The notes: a model not told the origin generated them from the sequence alone. 64,000 bases of DNA from Capitulum mitella (GCA_030062745.1 CP099840.1:8681432-8745431), one strand, 5' to 3'. Shown: positions 1-12,398, numbered from the stretch's first letter. Program-made: numbers and translations.

Positions 1-1534
1 AATTGTTGCAGTGCGTTCTTTAGGCTTTAGCAAATCCACGACCGGGAAACATGCGACCACAGGATGCTGTGTTCCAAAAACATACAAATATCTGTTGAAA
101 CTGGTATGTCCTGGTTTGGATGCGCAGAAACTGAAGTTTTCCGGGTTCACGTCACAGATTTCCCAATGACTGTTGTTTGTTGTTCTGTGCTATGTGAGCT
201 CGTTCACTTTTAGAATGTCACGTTGATGAAGATTATACAGTTCTTCTTTCTTTAAAATACGCTTGGTAGAATGGGGCAAGCTGCCTCCGTTTTGAGAAAT
301 GCATGATTTCTCGGATATGGCAAATTGGAGGGAATAAAAGAAGCATTATCTGTCATTTTATGTGATCATCTAGTCGACTGAGCTGATTGCAGCACAATTT
401 TGTGAGAAGGAACTATGCGTCACGTTAACAGAAACAGTTGGTCAATTCTGCCAACTGTTTCTGTTAACAAATGCTCATTTTTGTCCCTCAAAAAACCCAA
501 TCGTATCCTGAAAAACTCAAGTCAGTACTCTGTGCAAATACTCGGTTGTCTGTAGTATCTTAGAAAAACTCGGTTTTCTTGCAAAAAACTCGCTTGCGAT
601 CTCGAGTTAACAAAGCGCACACCACCCACACCCACCTAGCAGCTCAGCTGAGGCCCATACACGGTCACGGTCCAAGGCAGCGCCAGACTGCTCGTCCTCG
701 TCGTCATCGGCGTGGTTCTGAACGTTATGCAGGTGCCGCACGGTGCCTGACCAGCAACACTTACTACAGGTCTCTCAGGGGTGTCGGATTCTGTGACTAA
801 TCGGGAGGAGGGGGGCGAACCAAGGGCCCGACAACCTAATTCCACCCCCCCAAATGTGAGTTTCTCAATAGCTTTAGCCCACTTTATTTCGACCAATGGA
901 AATCTGCAAATTTTCCGCTACTATTTCATCAAACAAAAATCTGCATTTATCATCATCCATGCAGGTGTATATATAAATAGAAGATAGAAAAATAGATAGA
1001 TACATCGCTTTAGACTCTATTCCTTACTTTCTGCCTATCTCTTATCTACTGAGGCCGTTCTTTTCATTATTATTACTCATTTCCCTATAAAACCGGCACA
1101 AAATAAGGGGGACCAACCAACGTTGGAAGGGAGCCCAAATAAACATTGGGTGGCCAGGGCCCTTTCAAAAGAATACAAATCGACACCTCTGAGACCTTTA
1201 TATGGCTTCTCAGATTTAGTCGACAAGTTCTTTGTACTTAACTGCTGCCTGAATCCCGCGTGTTCGCCTTTGAACAAACCCTTTCGGCAATGATCCTCTT
1301 CTATACCGAGACACATCCAAGAGCCAGCGAAAACATTGGAGGTGCGTGGTGGTATGGGAATAGCTACGTCCAAGAAATGGGGGGGGGAAAGTCAGAATCT
1401 GGGGGGACAATCTGACCCAAAGACTTTTTTTCAACGCCAAATGTCGGAAAACATTCACTTTCCAACCAAAACTGAGGGGGGGAGAAAAGCCCATTTTGAC
1501 AAAGTTAGAGGAGACATGTTCCCCAGCCCCCGTG
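1..1534. other. Unannotated sequence left of the hAT element
   Basis: No reading frame here resembles a known protein and no coding-like exon was seen. The only distinct structure is the perfect hairpin at 424-468. The last ~60 bases, with short C/G runs and the stretch ending in GTTACACC, resemble the sequence around 60440-60480, which suggests that the hAT element landed in an older dispersed repeat. Confidence 0.5.
424..468. repeat. Perfect 18-bp-stem hairpin
   Basis: GTTAACAGAAACAGTTGG (424-441) is followed by a 9-base loop and then by its exact reverse complement (451-468). There are no mismatches. No U-rich tract, promoter or coding frame is linked to it. It could be a short inverted duplication made by template switching or the centre of a small foldback sequence. 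Confidence 0.9.
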
Positions 1535-1554
1535 GTTACACCCATAGGTGGGCA

Positions 1555-1690
1555 TCGTTACTAAAAAATGTAACTTCGTTACTCGTTACTCCGTTACTCA
1601 AAAAAGCCAGTCCGTTACTCGTTACTCCGTTACTCTGCCTTAGAAAGTAGCGGAAGTTACCGTTACTCCGTTATTCCGTTACTTTTTTCA
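1555..1690. repeat. Left subterminal GTTACTCC repeat array of the hAT element
   Basis: At least nine imperfect copies of a GTTACTCC/GTTACTCG word follow the left terminus. The complementary array occupies the right end, so the element ends form a long imperfect inverted repeat. Such arrays usually bind the transposase; this role is inferred from the family. Confidence 0.85.
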
Positions 1691-2675
1691 ATGCAATGAA
1701 AACCAGGCGAACGCGGGTTTGAAGTCTTTTATGCTGCTTTGTGGTTGTAAAACGCATTTCATATACAAAGGGAAGAAACAAAAAGCGCTTACCCAAAACA
1801 CTCCGCTAGCTGCCCACTGCCCTCACCAGCCGTTGTAGAGTCGGCGGCGCCGGAACAACAGCCGCGGCGGGTATTCTACCACTGTGTTAGCCACAATGTT
1901 CAAACTAATGAATTCCTGTTCATTGCCCGCGGCGCCGACGGAGCGGGGACAACCGGCGCTGGAGCGGACGCATGCAAAATGCGACAAACAGCGGACATCT
2001 ATCGACTGGGTTTGATCAACAATGCCTCTCGAAGTATCCGCCTGAACATAATGGTCTCCGTTCAGAGCTCGTTTCGGTCTCGCGAACTTCTTGTTTTGTT
2101 TTAAAATTATGTGTGTGTATTAGTTTGTGTACGAGCGCGTGCGTGGAGGTAAGATTCCTGATACCCCTGACGGTTTTTTAATACCAAACGACGAAGGACT
2201 CAAAAAAACATGACTGGTATGGATTTTATTATTGTGAAATAAAAGACTAAAAAAAGGTGCTGTAGTACCTCTTCAGCACCCTTGAAAAGACAAATTAGCT
2301 ATAAAAGCATGGTCATAAGTAAGATGCAACGGAGGATGTTAGCCATTCACAAGTGGAACATTTTGGAACGATGACGTTACCTGACATGACCCCTGTGAAA
2401 GGCCAAAATTGATATCAATGAACTCGCTATTGTCTTACGGTTCAGTATATGTCGCTTAAGTTCAGCTTTTCAGGGACAAGGTATTGTGTCTATTTACCTA
2501 ATTCCAAGGACGTGTTTTGACCTTTCATGGCGTCTGGTGGCCTCAAAATCGACCTGAGGTCAAAACCCTTGAATGTTTTCGTCTCGGTTTGACAAAACCT
2601 TTCTGCCGGTGTTTTCCTTTTTTCCGTGCGATATATGGGAGCCGAGATCCTGGGAGGTGCCGAAATCCGCGCTCC

Positions 2676-2760
2676 CCTCCGGCCGGGCAAAAGGCATTCT
2701 GAGCCCGGCCGGAGACGGGTTAAAAACACTTCATTTAACCCTATTCCCTGTGGGGGGGGG
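2676..2760. mobile_element. Two abutting piggyBac-like terminal fragments
   Basis: A right-type end closing ...ACGGG then TTAA (2720-2723) lies 11 bases from a left-type end opening TTAA (2735-2738) then CCCTATTCCC and a G run. Both match the TTAA target plus CCC terminus of piggyBac-type elements. The second closely resembles the MITE end at 39217 and the end at 24437. The first contains a GC-rich stem of about 12 bp (CTCCGGCCGGGC and its complement, 2676-2714). No partner end was found for either, so these are solo termini or truncated copies inside the hAT element. Confidence 0.5.
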
Positions 2761-3774
2761 CAGATTCTGCTACCCGTGTCTTTTTGCTTGTCGCCCCCAC
2801 ACTGTTTGCCGCAGCGCCACAAGATTTTCTGGCATTTCATGGAATTGATACACATGTGTTTTTTCAACATTTAAAAAAAAGTCGGTCCCGCAGAGGCGGT
2901 TCCAAGCCCCCGTTTTCGGCGGTAATGTGCTGTGCGTGAAGCTGCAAAGTTGAGCGGTTCACTATCGTGATATTCTGAGTAGAAATAAAGATCACTGACT
3001 CATTTATATAGTCGTACACATCCTAAACAATGCGTATGCACACACATTTTCAGGCGAACGCACACCCAGGTACTGAAAAAATGGGGGAGCACACTATTGT
3101 GCTTATGGTGCCCTCCCAGTTTTGTTTACCTGGATCCACCTCTGCACTACATATAAACTTAAACTGGCTTGCTAGTTGTACATCTGATGTTTATATCACC
3201 CAAAACAAAAAAAACAAGGGAAATTTCTTATTTCAAAAATCACCCTTCTTGCCCTCCCTGGAACTGCCTATGGTTTTCTATTTTAAATTTCAGCTTTCGG
3301 TATATAAAAGACTTGGACATTCCAAGCTGAACCGTGTTATTCCCATGAAAATTGGTTGGTAAACACGGCCGCAGTGACCTTTCAAAAATCCCCAAATTTT
3401 GGAGTTTGTTTGCCCCCACGCCCTATTTTCGCAGTTTTTGAATTTTTGGGGTCTGGAATTGGAGATCTCGTTGAAACATATTAAATGGCATTCATCCCAT
3501 CAACATTGGACGAATGCATCTCGAGATCTCTGGAAGGGCGGGGAGGGAGGGGGCAGAATTGGTAATCTTCTCCTTTCGGCCAATACATATTTTTCGAAGG
3601 TGCAAAAGTGGCAACGGCTCATATCATGTTTGAGTTTGGGTCCTCACTTCTGCGTCTACAAAAAATAATGTGTCAGCCGAAAGGTGTTTCGGCCAGTTGA
3701 TATTTTTTTCGGGAACGCAGGAGTGGTAACTCGAATGGCATGGACAATGTAGCCTGTCCTCCAAGTTAAACATG

Positions 3775-3800
3775 ATTTAACCTAACCTAACCTAAAACCT
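3775..3800. repeat. Short interstitial (AACCT) tract
   Basis: About four copies of AACCT, with one altered unit, match the TTAGG telomere repeat of many arthropods. The run is far too short to be a telomere and lies inside the hAT element. It is compatible with an arthropod source but is weak evidence on its own. Confidence 0.5.
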
Positions 3801-4199
3801 ACTGTATGGTTGCAGGATTGCCCTAGATGGGCATGTAAAACTAATTTTTTGTTAGGTTCAATTTGCCTGTTTTTTTGGTTTGGTTAGCTCGTATCGGCTG
3901 AAGGCAAACATGTGTCAACTGAATCAAAATTCAAGAGTTACCTAACCAAGTCAGTTTACACATCCAGTAGGGGCCAGTGCTTAGACAAATACCTGAATGG
4001 GCTAAATTGTTCACACAACTTGTGTTGCCACTTCCGCGTCTCCAAAAATTATGCGTAAGCGTCGGCCGAAAGGTAGATTACCTCAGATCTGCCCCCTTCC
4101 AGGGTAATGTGAATCTCACTGCCTGCAGAGAATATGGTTAAGGCAAATAGTCCAAGCAATAGTCGACAAGCTTCATAATTATGCTTCACTACTGACAAC

Positions 4200-4451
4200 T
4201 TATTGTGCACATTCTGTTCTCACCTGGGAATACCGTAAATAATGCTTCCTCTTGATATGTGCCTTTAGCCTTGAAAGGCTACTCTTGTGACCCTTAATTA
4301 TAACCTCTTTCGGTCGGCACAGGACATACGTAAAAATGGCGTTTTTCCCCTCCTCCTTAAACTCAAAGTACGTTTCTAGACGTGGCCATTGGTGACCCAG
4401 ACCGGGCTCGTCCTGTCTCCGAAGCTGAGGCACCGTCGTACTCGGAGTCAA
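4200..4451 (-). pseudogene. BED-type zinc finger remnant of a hAT transposase
   Basis: The 83-residue frame carries an aromatic YFEF segment near residue 28, then a single cysteine (YVLC) where BED fingers have Cys-x2-Cys, a GHKSSLSRLKAH stretch and a final His-x4-His (HIKRKH). Spacing and the S-L-x-R-L-K-x-H core fit the N-terminal DNA-binding BED finger of hAT transposases. The first zinc ligand reads as tyrosine, a one-base change from cysteine, so the finger is probably dead. It lies inside the hAT element and on the strand expected for its transposase. No downstream catalytic domain was found. The family call is an inference from motif spacing; a similarity search should confirm it. Confidence 0.6.
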
Positions 4452-5035
4452 GGTTTTCGACCTCCACTGGCGGCGTAAAGACGCCTTGATGGGACATTTT
4501 AGTGTCAGGTAGTTAAAATTTCAGGCCAGTCAAGAATCAGTCACCACTCCATCGCCCCATGGACATCGCAGATCCAAGACCATGGCGGCAGTAATCATGT
4601 GCTCAACAGCCTTGAGTGATCTTGGCGGGGAACCGTGTGGCGGTGGTAAGCAATCCGTGACTAACTTGAGACAACATTGAAAACTGCCGTCAGCTGGCTG
4701 TTCCAGTATAAATGACAATAACTTTGATATCTTTTAACCTGAAAATTGACGACTGGTTAATTTATCATTTTAAGTCATATCAAACTTACGCATAATTCAA
4801 TACTTTTGTCCCAAAAGAGACCAAAGTCAGCTTGCCTTTATACTGAACCATTGTCGTCAGCTTGCCGTCAACGTTTATCAGCTGACGAATATTGTCAACA
4901 AGTCTACGCCGCGATTGTGAGCTGAGTGCGCGCCCAGCCGCGCTTGTATCGCCGCACGCTATTGGGTGTTGGCTATTCAAGTAGCCAATGGCGTGTGCCG
5001 ATGCAAATAAAGCCGGGCGGTGTCTGTAAGGAGTT

Positions 5036-5215
5036 TAAAAAGTAACGGAGTAACGGAGTAACGGAGTAACGGACCAAAAAGTAACGGAGTAACGGACCAC
5101 AAAAGTAACTTCCGTTACTCAGTCCGTTACAGTAAAATAAAAGTAACGGGTCCGTTACTCCGTTACTCAAAAAAGTAACTTCGTTAGTAACGGAGTAACG
5201 GAGTAACGGACCAGT
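5036..5215. repeat. Right subterminal AGTAACGG repeat array of the hAT element
   Basis: The words AGTAACGG and GGAGTAACGGA repeat about twelve times up to the right terminus. They are the complement of the left array, which places the two ends of one element in mirror orientation. Confidence 0.85.
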
Positions 5216-5234
5216 GCCCACCTATGGTTACACC

Positions 5235-7430
5235 CATGTGTGGCGGGGAAAGAGGCGATTCTGGCGAAGGCCTATGTGGATTCTGGGACATCTCTCTATG
5301 CACTGCAGTATTCGAAAGAAAGAAAACATCATCTAAACTGGAGGGAAGGTCACTCAGAGGAAAAACGTCTTAGTCCAATGCCAAATAGTGGATTTTGGCT
5401 AGATCAATCCTTTCCTAGTCTTCATCAAATTAATAAAGGGAGATTTCTGAGAGACAAAAGAGAACAAAGTGAAGCCGTAAGTGCTAGCAGGAAGATTACA
5501 AACTGTTAAGACAAAGACATCTTTTTAATTATCTATGAATAAATGTATGACGCAGAAGCTTCCTTTATCCACATTCAGCTGTCCTCCAAAAATCCCTATT
5601 CGGATTACTTCTTTCTCTTACTGAACATAGTTCGGTCAACTGACAGTTAATGTTTTGTTCTGCTACGATTTATCTGCCCAGGTAACTTATAAGCCATCGA
5701 CATTATGGCGACACCCAGCAAAATTCCTATCGGACTATAAATATGCGCGTGCGCGAACAGGCGATTACAAAACACAACCTACTAAAGTGATTACTTGCGG
5801 CCAGCGATCACCGCGCCTCGACTTGAACCGTGCGGCGTGCCGAGTGTCGACGCCAAAGGACGCGTGCAGTGGTGTTGGAAGATTAAGGTCAGGTAAATCC
5901 ACGGCTTGGTCTAATCTTTTTTGCATTTCATACCCGACGGCAGGGAGCATATGAGTCCTACAATCCAAGCTTCTGCAGTTAATATTACGCGAAGCGGTTC
6001 TCCAAGGTCTGAGATCCCCTGCCACGATATTTCTCTTTTACTCTAATGCTAAGCCGAAATTTCCTTTGTTTTGTATGGCGAAAATGAAAACATTTTTTTG
6101 TTAAGGGGAGGGGTGCACCCGTTGGATGCGTCTGTGTTTGGAGCGATAGACTATGATTAGATATCAAGAATCATCCTTCCATTTTGTGCCTTTACACATT
6201 ATGTTTTATTTGGTGTGCAATAAACAATCTGCATGTAACTGGAACATGTTTCTCAATTTCTTAGGTGTATGATAATGATGTTGACACAGTTTTATCATGC
6301 TGAGTGCAAGTTTTGCAGCCTGATGCCTGCGGAAAGCCAGGAAGAAACCCATTCTTGTCGTCGCACACCAGTGAGAAGTATTTATTACCTAGGTTCTGTT
6401 CTCATTGTCTCATTTCGTTCTGATCAGACTGGTAAGCAGTTACGGAATTGTGAATCAGTCTGATTTTGAACGGCCCAAGGTGATTCCTATGCTGATTTAC
6501 ATTGGGAAACAGAACATTGATTCGTTTCTGATTCAGAGACAATTTGAACTGCAAGACATGGGCTTGATTCATGAATCACAATGTTATTCAGGATTCAGTT
6601 ATACCCAAAATGGCATATGCCATGCTTGCTTTCTGCTGCCAAAAATGCAGAAGTCCAGTTTTGGGTTTTGTGTTATCCCAAAGCCTGATACAGATTATAG
6701 GATAATATTGGGGAACAGTAATAGGGTTAATTATATACTGCATGAAATTTATATGCATGGGCATGGAGTACTGTGCCCAGACTAAGTTTCCATTGAACGT
6801 AAAGATGTAAAAATGCCAGTCTGCAACTACATTAGTCACAGTGTTCGAATTTAGACAGCATGCTCACGTCGATCGTGCCATACAAATATGTTTCGAGAAG
6901 CTTCATGTACTTACTTGCAGGCGTGTTATCTCAACTGTATCTTTACCGTATTAATGTCGGTTTAAAGCAAGCTACGTTTCCCAGTGCTTCTGGATCATAT
7001 CTTGGGTATGTGAGCTGTTGCAATATTACAATGAATCGTCATGTTATTGTTTGTCATTGGTGACGTCACTCTTCATGGCCATTTTCTTTCCCACGCCAGA
7101 GACGACGTTCAGGTAGGTAATCAGAGGAATGTACTCGTATTTCATGCGTGTAATCTGTTCTTTGATTCGATCCATGAATGATAAGTTATTCTACCCACAT
7201 TGTCTTAGTTCATCAGGCTGTTTAACCTTCGACTTTCTGAACGAGAGGAGAGACGGTAAATGACACAGATTTTTTTCTCTGCACGGCAGCTCCGTGATCA
7301 CGCGCCGCAGCCCCTCCGCACGTATATATCTATAATTGCATCATTTGTGTATATCTTGGTTCAATTACATTTCTCAGGTTCATCCGTTTTTCGGATCGAT
7401 TACTCGGACCACGTCAAAGTGCTAAGTGAT
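5235..7430. other. Unannotated sequence between the hAT element and the inverted duplication
   Basis: Only short frames with no family resemblance are present. The stretch 5790-5900 is GC-rich and carries GGTTCAAGTC on the minus strand, like a Pol III B box, but no matching A box could be placed, so no tRNA or SINE is called. Nothing else is recognised. Confidence 0.5.
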
Positions 7431-7785
7431 GAAATATGCTCATGTGACTTCTTCAGATAAATTGTTCAGATTAAGTGTCGCTTATATTACGAAATGGACC
7501 TTGGTAGTGATGCATGGTGTCATTAATGACAACAAGTTATAAACTGCAGTGAGCAAACCAATTAATCTGCATCTGAAAAAATGCAAAGCAGTCATGTGTT
7601 GTTTATTGTAGGATGGCACACAATCATAAGACGCGCTTCTGCATCGTAAAACGTGCAATAACATAAAAGCACTTCACAGGGCCCACTCCAGTATGCAGTG
7701 CAGTTTTTTTTAAAATACGAATAACTGTAAATAAATAGGATTACCTGTGATTCGTGTAACTAGATTGGCATACATGTATGCCTAG

Positions 7786-7865
7786 GATTTGGTGGCCGCA
7801 AAATTGCACATTTAGTTCGAGAACAAGAGGAAAAGATCGAAGTTGTTTGCGCGCCGACCACTGAG
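7786..7865 (+). CDS. Putative internal exon, left copy (unrecognised protein)
   Basis: An AG acceptor (CCTAG) precedes an 80-base stretch that ends at a strong donor, GAG|GTAAGT. In the frame that leaves the donor at a codon boundary it reads FGGRKIAHLVREQEEKIE then VVCAPTTE with no stop. The right-arm copy keeps this frame despite many base changes, and its only length difference is one whole codon. That favours coding DNA, though third positions here are not as GC-rich as in the window's clear genes. The residues are charged and could form a coiled coil. No family is recognised. The next exon at 8307 begins in the matching phase. Confidence 0.45.
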
Positions 7866-8306
7866 GTAAGTTTGCGCCCATAGGAAAAGAACGTCAAGTT
7901 CGGCGGTGCAGGCGATTCAAAAGCGGCGGGCCGCGTCGCTTGGGATCCCCGTGACGGGCATAGGTCAGCTCTGGCCCATATATCTTCCAGGTACGCAGCA
8001 AACTACTTTGCAGGTTGGGAAAGTAGCAGTGAATGCATAAACACGACATGCGGTTATGCCATGCCACAGCGGTCTGTTCAGTGGTCATTTGTTTTTGCTC
8101 AGTTCACCCTCCTTTGCGCTGGACGGGGCAAACCGCGGAGCTCATGGGACGGGGGCGAAGCATTGATTTCGAAATGCGAAATTTTGCATTCGCTTTTTTC
8201 AGACCGTAGCAACAGCAAAATACCAGGGTGGCTGGCCTCGGGAAGATTTGTTAGTTCGTTTTCCTTATTTATATCAGTTTGACCTGACATGGTGAAATAA
8301 TTTCAG

Positions 8307-8382
8307 AGCGAGCACGACGTCATTGCGCTCAAGCAGAGCGAGGACCTCAGCAAGATTGACAGCATCATGGACGCCACCCTCG
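8307..8382 (+). CDS. Putative internal exon, left copy (acidic, helix-forming segment)
   Basis: The acceptor TTTCAG precedes AGC and the donor reads CTCG|GTATGA. The 76-base exon starts in phase 0, matching the exon at 7786-7865, and leaves phase 1. It encodes SEHDVIALKQSEDLSKIDS then IMDATL, 25 codons with strongly GC-rich third positions like the Rab and clip-domain genes here. A start codon, the other exons and the product are unknown. The frame stays open past the donor for some distance, so the exact 3' border is uncertain. The reverse-complement copy at 13286-13361 has the same borders and frame. Confidence 0.6.
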
Positions 8383-8493
8383 GTATGAGGCGATATGAAA
8401 TCATAAAGGACAGAATGACGGTGGAAAATCGAACAAAGATACCCCAGGCTGTTCACTGCGGAACAGATAAGCTTTTCATCTCTGCTTGTAGGC

Positions 8494-9170
<677 letters not shown>

Positions 9171-9172
9171 TG

Positions 9173-9430
9173 TGTGTTTGTTTGTTCTCTCTCTGTTATC
9201 GTCTATCCCGGTCTCTGTATTTCATATCTCTTTTGTCTCTTTTTCTCTATATTTCTGCTCTCTTTTATCTTCCTTCTCGCTCTGTATAATCTGTACTGTC
9301 GCTCTGTACTACGTGTATGTTTGTTTGTTCTCTCTCTGTTATCGTCTATCCCAGTCTCTGTATCTCATATCTCTTTTGCCTCTCTTCCTCTATATTTCTG
9401 CTCTCTTTTATCTCCCCTCTCGATCTGCAT
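9173..9430 (+). repeat. 143-bp tandem duplication
   Basis: A block opening TGTTTGTTTGTTCTCTCTCT and running into TTATCGTCTATCCC is repeated about 143 bases later (second copy from about 9316). Both copies contain the CTATCCC sequence that pairs with 12405-12425 in the other arm, so this copy number also differs between arms. Confidence 0.8.
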
Positions 9431-9580
9431 AATCAGCTAATCTGCTAATCAGCTCTCTCGTGCTGATTAGGGATGTCCGGGGCGAAGAAAACGTCATAAA
9501 CCTTTTCTTTTCCATTATTTTCATGAATGAATAAACAGTGTATTTGTATTTCTGCATACGAAGAAAATGCGTCGCAGTGA

Positions 9581-11053
9581 CAATTGAGTCATTCCACGTC
9601 AGATCGCACAAGAAATGACCTTTTGATTTTGGTGAAATTTGGTCGCTCATAGTACCTTTAAAAAATGGTCAGCCACAAGTTTTTATCTGTGGGTCAAAGT
9701 TACAGGTCATAAAAGATCGCCGATTTTTGCAGACATTGCCTGATTCAGATGCCCATAGTTTGGTGACAGATTGCCACAGAAAAGCGCGATTAGTGCCAGT
9801 CGAAAGGGAAATGATCCATCTTTCACAAATAAACTTTTTCGCTTAGCTCGGGATAACCTTTGACGTGACTAGGTCACACTGAACATTTTTGGCTTTAACC
9901 ATGTTTGCCCCACTGTGATCTTCTCGAAAATGTAACACAGTGTACTCCCAAACATTCACAATAAGCGTGGAAAAAACATTTCTGAGCAAACTGAAACTTT
10001 GTTGGTTATCTTGAATTTAGTGTTGCCAAGTGGCGCTTGAAAAATATGCCCTGAAGCTATTTCACGAATACTGACTGATTGAGGGGGATGACGTCATGAA
10101 AAAGGTCATCGCCCATGGAATCTTCGATACGAGCAAACTTCAATACATCAACAGTACATGTGAAATTCGAAATCTTTGCCGTAAAAAAGCCATGAATGGT
10201 TCGAAGCCAGGTAATTCAAGGTCACTCGGGGTCAGTGGCCTCGGTTGAACTTGAACCGAGCTGAACTCGGTTGAAGCCCCGATGCTCGACTAAGATCGTC
10301 TCAGTTGGTTTAAAGGCCTAAGAACACCTAACAGACTCTCATTTCCGCGGAAATGTTAAGAACGGGTATGTCAAGTCTGGATGGCAGGGGTCGATTGGTG
10401 ACATGTTATGTTGACCTTTGACTCTTCGTGTCAAGCAATGTACGAGTAAAACTAAATTGATGTGTGACAGCCACGCAGGACATTGCGCTCACCAAACTTT
10501 AGAACAATCCGAGGAACGAAAGGCGCGAAACCAATCAATATTCGTCAAGTAGCTTCAGAACATGTTTCCTTGCGCCATTTGGCAACACTAAATTCGAGAT
10601 AACTAAAAAAGTTTTCATTTGCCCAGAAATGTTTTTTGCCTTGCTTATTGTAGATATTTAAAGACATAGTGTGCTATATTTTCGCGCACATCATGGTGGG
10701 TAAACATGGTTAAAGCCAAAAATGTTCAGTGTGGCTTAGTAAGGTCAGAAGGCGACCCGATATCACTGAAAATATAAAGCTATTTACGAGAGCTGAAACA
10801 TTTCTCTTTTGAATGACGCTTATCGCGGTTTTTTGTGAGATCATGTTAACGAACCATGGGCATTTGAATCGTGCAATATCTGTAAAAATCGGTGACCTGT
10901 AATGACCTGTAACTTTTCCCTTACAGGCCATTCAGGACAGAAACTTTGTGACTGACCATTTCTTCGATAGGTGCTATGAGCGTACGAAATTTCATCAAAA
11001 TTGATGTGGGCGGGGTCAGTTGTTGTACGATTTGCTGTGGAATGACCCAGTTG
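9581..11053. mobile_element. Nested inverted-repeat (foldback-like) element, unclassified MITE
   Basis: The ends pair as CAATTGAGTCATTCCAC (9581) and its diverged complement (ending about 11053). Pairing continues inward for about 470 bases on each side, for example GTTATCTTGAATTTAGTGTT at 10003 against its complement near 10585-10605. The middle 10050-10555 is unpaired. The terminal word GTCATTCCAC is, from memory, common at the ends of dispersed repeats in aquatic invertebrates. There is no transposase frame and no clear target duplication, so the superfamily is left open. The arms are more diverged than those of the outer duplication, so this element looks the older of the two structures. 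Confidence 0.7.
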
Positions 11054-12398
11054 CGAAGTTGTTCGTGCACATTGGTACTCTGTGGGTGTGGTTGCACTAG
11101 CGCTGTGCTGTGCTTATTGATGAAGAATAAGGTTTAATCCAATTTCATATTAATTCCAATTTAATAAGGTACTTTGTATTTTTGCGTTTACCTCGACACA
11201 GTTAGGGAACGAGTGTCGCCTGGAGAATGCGATAGACCAGTAGTAAATTTGGCAAAGACGTCCAGTGGTTTCATCGTTGACGGTTGTATGACAGAAAGCG
11301 GATTATGGGAAGATAGCCATAGGGTATGGACTAGGTTGTCAAGCCAGCTGGATAGCGCAGCATGTTGCCATCACAGCGTCTGGATAGGCGCAAAAGAAGT
11401 GGAAGACGATCATTGGCTTCTTCATGGATTCAGGAATGATAGATGCTAGTTGTAGTTTGTTAACAGATAAACGATGAAGTTTTAGCGGAAACCTACATGG
11501 TAACAGAATAACAGGAAGATTAGCAAGACATTGTAAAGTGACAAATGACGGGTGGAAATCCTTGTTGCAAGACGTTTACATAGCATCCGAGGAATTGTCT
11601 TTCGAAAGGAAATGAATGATCGCCCTGTTTCTGGGTGAAGGGATTGTCGTAATAAATCATCTTCTGAGATGTGGTGCGAGTGAAGAAATGAAGTAATTTT
11701 CTAGCAGACGTGAGCGGCCTGCTGTTGCAAGTAAACGTTTGCGTAAATCAAAAATTGCCCCGATGGGATACTTGCGATACTGGCGGGGGACCAGTGAAAT
11801 AAATATGGCGTGGAAGGTCATGGTTTGTTTTCATATCCAGAAACGGAAGCCAGCAGAAGGCTTCCAATAATATGGAAGTATACCAGAGCTGTATACCGGA
11901 ACTACCATACATGAAGGAAGTTACTGAATGATTTTAGTTTTTACTCGACTTTAAGGGAAATAATGTGATTTCGATGATAAGTTGTAGATCAAGGAAATTT
12001 TAACGGAAAACCCGGAACAACTCACTGGGCGTGAGGACAAATTCATTAAAAAAACAGTAAATTACAATGCTCACAAAAAAATTCGATTGACCTTGAAAAG
12101 CTCACGAAGTCGTTAAAAAAAACTCACTGTAGTGATGCTAAAATTCTGAGCAACTGGGTGACATTCTTAAAGTCCATTGAGGTCAAACGAGTTCAAGTGT
12201 CTAACAGTCCTTTCTCTTTTTCCTGATCCACTGAGCCGATCATGACCAAATATTATGACGCCTAAATACGCCTGAAGAAGTTACGGCAAAAAGGGGTTCG
12301 TCTGGTTTAAGCCAATCGAAGCCAATCTAGATTAATATTTCGAAGTGTTGCTTTTGTCAGAATGAAACTTAGCACAATATGAAGCGTTGTTAGTACGA
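11054..12398. other. Spacer sequence of the inverted duplication
   Basis: This holds the frame at 11174-11449 and otherwise AT-rich sequence with no recognised coding, RNA or repeat signal. Confidence 0.5.
11174..11449 (+). CDS. Hypothetical 91-residue frame, faintly C-type-lectin-like at its end
   Basis: The frame contains CMTESGLWEDSHRVW and ends HHSVWIGAKEVEDDHW followed by LLHGFRNDRC. C-type lectin domains often show a WIGA-type motif, then a gap, then a tryptophan, with paired cysteines nearby. A good acceptor (pyrimidine tract then CACAG, about 11195-11202) lies at its start. However, the WND calcium motif and the usual cysteine spacing are missing, and the frame is short enough to be chance. 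The possible reading is a decayed or partial lectin-domain exon on the plus strand. Confidence 0.2.
   Translation: MYFCVYLDTVRERVSPGECDRPVVNLAKTSSGFIVDGCMTESGLWEDSHRVWTRLSSQLDSAACCHHSVWIGAKEVEDDHWLLHGFRNDRC

Larger units (their letters stand above)
1543..5226 (-). mobile_element. hAT-superfamily DNA transposon, decayed
   Basis: The termini are a 12-bp inverted repeat (CATAGGTGGGCA at 1543 and its complement ending at 5226), and the element is flanked on both sides by the identical 8-bp duplication GTTACACC (1535-1542 and 5227-5234). An 8-bp duplication and a short terminus of this kind are diagnostic of hAT elements. Both ends carry dense subterminal GTTACTCC/AGTAACGG repeats (about 1555-1680 and 5038-5215), as many animal hAT elements do as transposase-binding arrays. 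A degraded BED zinc finger sits on the minus strand at 4200-4451, so that strand is taken as sense. I could not find the catalytic or dimerisation part, so the element is internally deleted or very old. Secondary insertions may be present, since two TTAA-type ends abut at 2720-2739. Confidence 0.88.

Noticed and set aside
2490-2870. 126-codon minus frame as hAT transposase
   Set aside because: No transposase motif; it crosses GC-rich transposon ends in which several frames are open.
3775-3800. Telomere
   Set aside because: Only about four AACCT units inside a transposon; far too short.
5790-5850. tRNA or SINE on the minus strand near GGTTCAAGTC
   Set aside because: No A box or cloverleaf could be placed upstream.
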